Assembly: GCA_038326205.1 (NCBI GenBank)
Contig: JBBQJV010000003.1
Location: 1 to 64,000 of the forward strand
Direction: 5' to 3'
DNA length: 64,000 bases
From: UBA7672 sp038326205
GTDB lineage: Bacteria; Pseudomonadota; Alphaproteobacteria; Caulobacterales; Hyphomonadaceae
The stretch's first letter is position 1; every line of letters starts with the position of its first letter. This document shows positions 58,530-64,000 of this stretch, piece after piece. The notes under the pieces are model-generated. The model ran no database searches, had not been told where the DNA came from, and saw nothing but the letters and a program-made list of their open reading frames with translations. A program made the position numbers and the translations under genes.

Positions 58530-61454
58530 ATGCCCAAGGCCTATCGCGCTTTCATCAGCTACTCCCAGCAGGACGCAGTCTGGGGCAAGCGCCTTCACGC
58601 TTGGCTGGAGCGCTATCGGGTGCCGCGTGGCGTGGAGATTGATCTTCCGCCATCCCGCAGGCTTGGCCGGTTTTTTCGCGACGATGAAGAGATGGCCGCC
58701 GCCGCGGATATCGCGGTGACTGTCGAAGGGGCAATCGAGAATGCGGAAAGCCTTATCGTTGTCTGCTCACCCAGATCGGCAAAGTCCAAATGGGTAGCGG
58801 CTGAAATCCAACATTTCAGGCGAACTGGCCGCGCTGGAAAGGTATTCGCCGTCATCGTCGATGGCGTTCCCAATTCGGGCGATCCGGAAACGGAATGCTT
58901 TCCGCAGGCGTTGAGAGCGGGCAGCGATCCGGATGATCCCGATGCTCTGCCGATCGAGCCGCTCGGGCTGGATGTGCGCAAGGACGGCCGGTCGCGCGCC
59001 TGTGCGCGGTTGGCGGCTGGCCTGCTTGGCGTCGACTTCGATGACCTGTGGCAGAGAGAACGCCGCCGCACAGAACAGCAACAGCGCGCCATTGTTGGCA
59101 CGTCCGCCGCCTTGACCATCATCTTCGCGATACTGGCCGGCGCCGCGGTGTTCTTCGGTCTTCGCGCCAACGAGAACGCGAAGACCGCACAGGTAAACCT
59201 CACACGGTTCTTTGGAGAGCGCGCCTGGGAGCGATTGTCCGAGGGCGATAGTCTCGCTGCGGCGCGCTATGCGATCGCAGGCATGCGCCTGTCGCCGGAG
59301 AATGCTCATTCCTATCACGCCGCGCTGGGCGCAGTGATGCAAAGTTCGGGCGAGAGTCTGCCGTCGCTGATCCATGACGGGCCCGTTGCGATGGCCGTAT
59401 TCTCTCCAGATGGCGCGCACATTGCGACGGCCGGCTATGATGGTTCGGCCAAGATCTGGAGCGCGTCTGACGGCAAGCTGCTTCATGTGCTGAACACCAA
59501 GGCAGGCCGCGTGAACGGCGCCGCATTTTCGGCCGATGGTCAACAGGTCGCGGTAGTTGGTGCGGATGGCGAAGCGTCAATCTGGAGCGCGGGCGAGGGT
59601 AAACGGATCGCGACAATGAAGGCAGGAAGCTCGCCAATGAGTGTCGTGGCCTTCTCGCCTCGTGGTCAGCAGATCGTCACGGCCGGTGACGGCGGTGGCG
59701 TAAGTATTTGGAATGCTGAGGACGGGCATCTGGTGGCGGCGCTGGCAGGTCATGGAGCGAAGGTGTGGACCGCCAGCTATTCCCCGGATGGCGCCCGTAT
59801 CGTGACGGCGAGCAGCGACAAGACTGCTCGCGTATGGAATGCCGAAAGCGGAAAGCTGCTCGCGTCGCTCAAGGGTCATGAGGGCCGGGTCTATAGCGCT
59901 GCGTTCTCGCCGGATGGACGCCGCGTTGTCACCGCGGGCGATGATACGACGGCGAGGGTCTGGGACGCCCAGTCCGGCAAGCAGCTGTTGACGCTGAAGG
60001 GTCACAAGCTGGAAGTCTGGAGCGCCGTGTTCTCGCCCGACGGGGAGTTGGTGGCCACGACAGGGGTCGACACAACGGCGCGCGTCTGGATTGCACGCGA
60101 TGGTCGCCCGCTCGCGACATATACAGGCCACACCCTCCGCGTTCGCAGCGCCACCTTCTCGCGCGATAGCGCACGGATCGTCACGGCCAGCGACGATGGA
60201 ACCGCGCGTATCTGGATCGCGCGCACGGCAGAGCCACTCGCGACTCTGAGCGGACATGGCGGCGCCGTCTGGGGCGCGGTCTTCTCGCCAGATGGCAGCA
60301 AAATTCTGACCGCCAGTCGGGACAAGAGCGCCAAGGTCTGGAATTCCGGCGACGGCCGCCTGCTCACAACCGGTCGTGCGCACGAGCGTGAAGTCTGGTA
60401 CGCGGAGTTCTCACCCGACGGGCGGCACTTCGTCACGGCAAGCGCCGATAAGACCGCGAAGGTCTGGGACGCTGGCAGCGGCAAGGTCGTCGAAACGCTA
60501 TCCGGTCACAAGGACGAGGTCTCAGGCGCAGCCTACTCACCGGATGGGTTGCTGATCGCCACCGCGAGCAAGGATGGTACCGGCCAGATCTGGCGCGCCG
60601 CCGATGGATATCCGCTCATCACGCTAACCGGGCACACTGCATGGGTCATCAGCGTAGCCTTTTCGCCTGACGGCAAACGGCTGGTGACTGCCAGCGAAGA
60701 TCACTCCGCGATCATCTGGGATGTCGCAAGCGGGCGGATCGAAAAGGTGCTCACAGCGCACGAAGACTGGGTCAGGGGCGCTGCCTTTTCTCCGGACGGA
60801 AAGCGCGTGGTGACTGCCAGCGAGGACAAGACGGCGAAGGTCTGGGACATTGTCACGGGCAAGGTCGTCATCACGCTCGACGGGCATGGCGCGGGGGTCG
60901 GCGCTGCGGTTTTCTCGCCAGACGGCGGACGCGTGCTAACGGCCAGCGACGATGGTTCGGCGAAGGTATGGCGTGTCAGCGACGGTCGTGTCCTCGCAAC
61001 ATTGAATGCGGGCAAAGGTTGGATTTCATCGGCCGCTTTCTCGCCAGACGGGACGCGTATCGTCACCGCGAACCAGGACAAGACCGCCAGCATTTGGGAT
61101 GCGGAAGGTGGCCGCCTGCTCGTTTCGTTGAGCGGTCACGCTGATGCCGTCTACAGCGCCGTGTTCGACGCCACGGGCACGCGAATCATAACGGCGAGCG
61201 GCGATCACACGGTGAAGCTGTGGGACGTGGCGAGGCTGAGTCAGGGATGGGCAGAGCTAGCGACCGATGCCTGTAACACGCTGCTCGGCGCCCATGGCCG
61301 CAGGTTCTCACAACTTGAAATCGAGGCCGATCAGTTGCTGGCGTCGGAATGGTCGGTTGCCTCACGCGACGTCTGCGAAGGTGAGGTGGGAGCGATCCGT
61401 GTTGCGACACTTCGCGCTCGTGCCGGCTTGCTGGCCGAGGAGCTGCCGCAATAG
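58530..61454 (+). CDS. TIR domain protein with membrane helix and about 15 WD40 repeats
   Basis: A 974-residue protein. The TIR domain (1-170) opens YRAFISYSQQDAVWGKRLH and has the W-x3-E motif of NAD-cleaving TIRs at W88-E92 (KWVAAEI). A membrane helix follows at about 187-210, then a linker, then about 15 WD40 units of 42 residues from about 280 to 925 (typical FSPDG..IVTAS.D.TA.VW). The chosen ATG 58530 directly precedes the TIR fold; ATG 58494 is possible. Enough blades are present for two seven-bladed propellers. Likely a stress- or phage-sensing protein; no partner gene is adjacent. Confidence 0.88.
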   Translation: MPKAYRAFISYSQQDAVWGKRLHAWLERYRVPRGVEIDLPPSRRLGRFFRDDEEMAAAADIAVTVEGAIENAESLIVVCSPRSAKSKWVAAEIQHFRRTGRAGKVFAVIVDGVPNSGDPETECFPQALRAGSDPDDPDALPIEPLGLDVRKDGRSRACARLAAGLLGVDFDDLWQRERRRTEQQQRAIVGTSAALTIIFAILAGAAVFFGLRANENAKTAQVNLTRFFGERAWERLSEGDSLAAARYAIAGMRLSPENAHSYHAALGAVMQSSGESLPSLIHDGPVAMAVFSPDGAHIATAGYDGSAKIWSASDGKLLHVLNTKAGRVNGAAFSADGQQVAVVGADGEASIWSAGEGKRIATMKAGSSPMSVVAFSPRGQQIVTAGDGGGVSIWNAEDGHLVAALAGHGAKVWTASYSPDGARIVTASSDKTARVWNAESGKLLASLKGHEGRVYSAAFSPDGRRVVTAGDDTTARVWDAQSGKQLLTLKGHKLEVWSAVFSPDGELVATTGVDTTARVWIARDGRPLATYTGHTLRVRSATFSRDSARIVTASDDGTARIWIARTAEPLATLSGHGGAVWGAVFSPDGSKILTASRDKSAKVWNSGDGRLLTTGRAHEREVWYAEFSPDGRHFVTASADKTAKVWDAGSGKVVETLSGHKDEVSGAAYSPDGLLIATASKDGTGQIWRAADGYPLITLTGHTAWVISVAFSPDGKRLVTASEDHSAIIWDVASGRIEKVLTAHEDWVRGAAFSPDGKRVVTASEDKTAKVWDIVTGKVVITLDGHGAGVGAAVFSPDGGRVLTASDDGSAKVWRVSDGRVLATLNAGKGWISSAAFSPDGTRIVTANQDKTASIWDAEGGRLLVSLSGHADAVYSAVFDATGTRIITASGDHTVKLWDVARLSQGWAELATDACNTLLGAHGRRFSQLEIEADQLLASEWSVASRDVCEGEVGAIRVATLRARAGLLAEELPQ

Positions 61455-61470
61455 TCGGCCACCGAAGGCC

Positions 61471-61806
61471 TCAGCCGTCCTTGATGGGGTCCTGCGTCGG
61501 ACGCCCGTTTCCACCCGTGCCGCCACCGCCGCTCGATCCCAGCGGCGCCGTATCTGGTGAAATCGCCTCCGGTTCCTGTGGTGCAGGCACGCTCGCTTCG
61601 GATCCGCTTTGAACCAGAGCTTCCTCAGGAGCTTCTTCGGAAGCGTCCTCCTCGGAAGCCGCATCGACGATCGCCTCGTCTGATTCAGGAGCCGTCGTAT
61701 CAGATGCGGGCGGCTGCGCGCTGGCTGTTGATCCAACCAACCCGCCTGTAGCGCAAAGCGCTAGAATTGCCGCGACTGCAATCGCTGGTCTGTAGTGGAT
61801 TTGCAT
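61471..61806 (-). CDS. small exported acidic, Ala/Glu/Ser/Pro-rich protein
   Basis: A 111-residue protein with a signal peptide (PAIAVAAILALCATGGLVGS) and an acidic low-complexity body rich in E, A, S and P, ending in a GGGGTGGNG tail. ATG 61806 is chosen over an upstream one because it starts the signal. No domain is recognised. It lies 100 bp from a metallopeptidase gene on the same strand, and may be its partner or unrelated. Confidence 0.6.
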   Translation of the reverse strand: MQIHYRPAIAVAAILALCATGGLVGSTASAQPPASDTTAPESDEAIVDAASEEDASEEAPEEALVQSGSEASVPAPQEPEAISPDTAPLGSSGGGGTGGNGRPTQDPIKDG

Positions 61807-61908
61807 GTTGTCCTGCCCAGGAAAGAGAATGACCACGCCGGCATAAATACTGCCACATGCACATCTGCGGCAAATGGAAAATGTAGCTCAGGCAGACCGT
61901 GCCCGTTT

Positions 61909-62718
61909 CTACTCGTCCAGATCGATCTTCGCTTTCATCCACATATCGACGAGTTCGTAGCAGATCGCTATGCGGTCGAAGTTCTTGCTGGGGTCGTCAT
62001 TCTGGAACGTGTCGAAGTGAAAGGTGCCTTCATCGCCCTGTCCCTTGCAGTTCATGGCCACGAGCTTCGTCGGGCGCGTCAGCTTGAAATCGCCTTCGAT
62101 GTCCGCGATCAGGTCTTCCAGAATGCCGCTGTCCTCCAAAAAAGCCTTAGCGTCCTGCATGTTGGGATTCGCAGCCGCGTAGGACAGTTCGATCGGGATG
62201 CCCGCCTCGCCGGTATTGTTGACAAAGCCTTCTTCGACCTCGTCGTCGGTCGCCTTGAATTTTTCCGCGCAGTTCCAATCCGGCTCTACGTATTGTGCGA
62301 AATCGCGAAACCCTTCCGGGTCGCTGCCGTAGACATAACATATGATATTAAAGGCGCGTTCCTCTGGCGGCGCGTGTGGGTCTTTGGACGTGTAGCCCGC
62401 GCCAGCCTTGAGCCATCCAACCGCCGCACCGACGATCTCATCGACGCCGTCTGGATCACCCGCATCCGGAACCAGGAGTATGGCCGCGATCTCGTCGGCA
62501 TATCGTTCGATATCTGCGATCGGCCAGGTCGATGCGTTGATGCCGTGGACCTGGTTCATCAGAAGGTGGCCAGCCTCGTGATAGGCCATGAAACGGATGA
62601 AGCCCTGCACGACACTGTTGGGCGCGCCTTGCGGCGTCTCACCGATGCTCGTCTGTCCCGAGAGCATCAACGCCAGCCCGAATTGCGAGGCCAGGCGCCA
62701 AATACGGCCAGTTCTCAT
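61909..62718 (-). CDS. DUF4344 zinc metallopeptidase
   Basis: A 269-residue protein, possibly exported (hydrophobic stretch LASQFGLALMLSG). It has the zinc motif HEAGH (H47, E48, H51) in IRFMAYHEAGHLLMNQ, an Asp/Glu-rich middle, and VAMNCKGQGD with conserved Cys. It ends CYELVDMWMKAK. This is the DUF4344 family of putative metallopeptidases. The start used is ATG 62718 (MRTGRIW). The physiological substrate is unknown. Confidence 0.82.
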   Translation of the reverse strand: MRTGRIWRLASQFGLALMLSGQTSIGETPQGAPNSVVQGFIRFMAYHEAGHLLMNQVHGINASTWPIADIERYADEIAAILLVPDAGDPDGVDEIVGAAVGWLKAGAGYTSKDPHAPPEERAFNIICYVYGSDPEGFRDFAQYVEPDWNCAEKFKATDDEVEEGFVNNTGEAGIPIELSYAAANPNMQDAKAFLEDSGILEDLIADIEGDFKLTRPTKLVAMNCKGQGDEGTFHFDTFQNDDPSKNFDRIAICYELVDMWMKAKIDLDE

Positions 62719-62896
62719 GACGCGCTCCACCCCTTCGGCATCGTGACAGAGCATGTCTCGACGAAACTGTCATCCCGTCGCAGCAGTACGGTTTGCCCCT
62801 ATTCTGTTTGCGCCCAGCGCGTGACCAAGGCTAAACCAGTTTCCAGCCGACAGAATAGGCATCGCAAAGCCCCGGACGCCTGGAGGAGACAGATCC

Positions 62897-64000
62897 ATGA
62901 CGGATATCGACCGCGAGAACGAGCTCAATGACCTGCGAATGTCGGACAAGGGCCGCCCGTTGTACGAGGCGGTGAAGCGTCACATCGTGGAGAATGTCGC
63001 TCCCATCCATGAGGAATTCGAGGAGCTGGACCACGCCAAGACCGATCGCTGGAGCTGGCATCCGCGACAGCTGGAACTGCTCGATGGCGCCAAGAAGAAA
63101 GCCAAGGCTGCTGGTCTCTGGAACTTCTTCCTGCCCAACGCTGAGACGGGCGAGGGCCTCTCGAACCTCGACTACGCCTACATCGCCGCTGAGTTGGGCA
63201 AGCAGCCGCTCGCTTCCGAAACGCTGAACTGCTCGGCGCCGGACACAGGCAACATGGAAGTGCTCGAACGCGTCGGTACGCCCGCCCAGAAGAAGAAATG
63301 GCTCGAGCCGCTGCTCAATGGCGAGATCCGCTCGGCCTATGCGATGACTGAACCCAACGTGGCTTCGTCGGATGCCAAGAACATCTCCACATCGGCCGTA
63401 CTCGAAGGCAATGAGTGGGTCATCAACGGCGAGAAATATTACATTTCCAACGCAGGGGATCCGCGCTGCAAGATCATGATCACGATGGTCAAGACCAGCC
63501 CCGACGCGCCTGCTCACTTGCAGCAATCGCAGATCCTTGTTCCCATGGACACGCCCGGCGTGAAGGTGCTCGGGCCGATGCACGTCTTCGGCTCCGACCA
63601 CGCGCCGCGCGGCCACATGCACATCAAGTTCACCAACGTCCGCGTGCCGAAAGACAACATTCTGCTCGGCGAAGGCCGCGGCTTCGAGATCAGTCAGGTC
63701 CGCCTCGGGCCGGGCCGTATCCACCACTGCATGCGCACCATAGGCAAGGCCGAAGCCGCGCTCGAAATGATGATCAAGCGCGGCCTTTCGCGCGAAGCCT
63801 TTGGCCAGCCGCTCATCAAGCTCGGCAAGAACCCGGAAGTCGTCAGCCGCGCCCGCTACGACATCGAACAGATGCGGCTCATGGTTCTCAAGGCGGCGAA
63901 AGCTATGGATGTTCTGGGCAACAAGGAAGCCCGCGTCTGGGTCTCAATGGTGAAATCCATGATCCCAGAAATCACCTGCCGCATCATCGACGAGGCGATC
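62897..64000 (+). CDS. acyl-CoA dehydrogenase, 3' end beyond the window
   Basis: Open for 368 codons with no stop before the window end, starting at ATG 62897 behind GGAGGAGA. It has AAGLWNFFLPNAETGEGLSN, YAMTEPNVASSDAKN at the flavin site, GEKYYISNAGDPRCKIMI, and GFEISQVRLGPGRIHHCMR, the type of ACAD10/11-like and long-chain enzymes (full length about 410). Another member of the fatty acid or acyl-CoA genes of the 54-58 kb operon, though separate from it. Confidence 0.93.
   Translation, partial: MTDIDRENELNDLRMSDKGRPLYEAVKRHIVENVAPIHEEFEELDHAKTDRWSWHPRQLELLDGAKKKAKAAGLWNFFLPNAETGEGLSNLDYAYIAAELGKQPLASETLNCSAPDTGNMEVLERVGTPAQKKKWLEPLLNGEIRSAYAMTEPNVASSDAKNISTSAVLEGNEWVINGEKYYISNAGDPRCKIMITMVKTSPDAPAHLQQSQILVPMDTPGVKVLGPMHVFGSDHAPRGHMHIKFTNVRVPKDNILLGEGRGFEISQVRLGPGRIHHCMRTIGKAEAALEMMIKRGLSREAFGQPLIKLGKNPEVVSRARYDIEQMRLMVLKAAKAMDVLGNKEARVWVSMVKSMIPEITCRIIDEAI

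Noticed and set aside
59577..60383. Minus-strand frames across the WD40 array
   Set aside because: The repeated codons of the WD40 units create repeated open frames on the other strand; none has an independent signature.

Overview
The window looks like a GC-rich alphaproteobacterial chromosome segment, of Caulobacterales, Rhodobacterales or Sphingomonadales type. I infer this from gene content (TonB receptor, FixK-type regulatory boxes, TIR-WD40 protein, many small c-type cytochromes) and not from any database match. No rRNA, tRNA or CRISPR array was seen. Much of it reads as an accessory stress, redox and metal island. It carries one nearly intact insertion sequence and several decayed remnants.

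Layout. 114-1524: an IS256-family element with recognisable terminal inverted repeats. 1.7-8 kb: a nucleoside transporter, a CDP-alcohol phosphatidyltransferase overlapping a FAD oxidoreductase, a VTT-domain membrane protein coupled to a MerA/Lpd-like flavoprotein, and a DUF1499 protein. 8.3-11.1 kb: a copper ATPase divergent from a CsoR repressor with two tandem operator-like palindromes between them. 11.5-14.8 kb: a TonB receptor, a TetR regulator and an NTF2-like protein. 15-40 kb: a mosaic of energy- and oxygen-stress genes. These are small cytochromes c, a beta-CASP metallo-hydrolase, a PRPP synthetase, an AMP-phosphorylase-type enzyme, cytochrome b561, a cation P-type ATPase, two universal stress proteins, CbpA/CbpM, an ADP-forming acyl-CoA ligase fused to GNAT, a multicopper oxidase and a lipid kinase. 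41-48 kb: a sulfide and persulfide detoxification cluster (1-Cys peroxiredoxin, persulfide dioxygenase, DsrE-like protein, TauE exporter, ArsR/BigR-type repressor, DUF2892, thioredoxin 2, sulfide:quinone oxidoreductase, a second ArsR, rhodanese) running into an RND efflux pair (47.8-52.1 kb). 52.2-53.5 kb: one intact and one broken DUF5681 gene with short palindromic repeats. 53.6-58.2 kb: an operon of two acyl-CoA dehydrogenase-family proteins, an enoyl-CoA hydratase and a zinc-free MDR reductase. 58.5-61.5 kb: a TIR protein with about 15 WD40 repeats. The end holds a DUF4344 metallopeptidase and a truncated acyl-CoA dehydrogenase.

The most striking signal is a set of FNR/FixK-type palindromes (TTGAY-N4-RTCAA) spread over 15-39 kb. 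Several lie 47-54 bp before a start codon: a cytochrome c, the beta-CASP hydrolase, cytochrome b561, and the DUF883 gene heading the universal-stress pair. This suggests that separate small transcription units form one low-oxygen regulon, with AMP salvage, acyl-CoA ligation, stress proteins and periplasmic cytochromes as members. I also found a frameshifted paralogue of the ligase/GNAT gene, an ArsR gene broken by a single in-frame stop, an IS21 end with its istA start, and a DUF389 C-terminal remnant.
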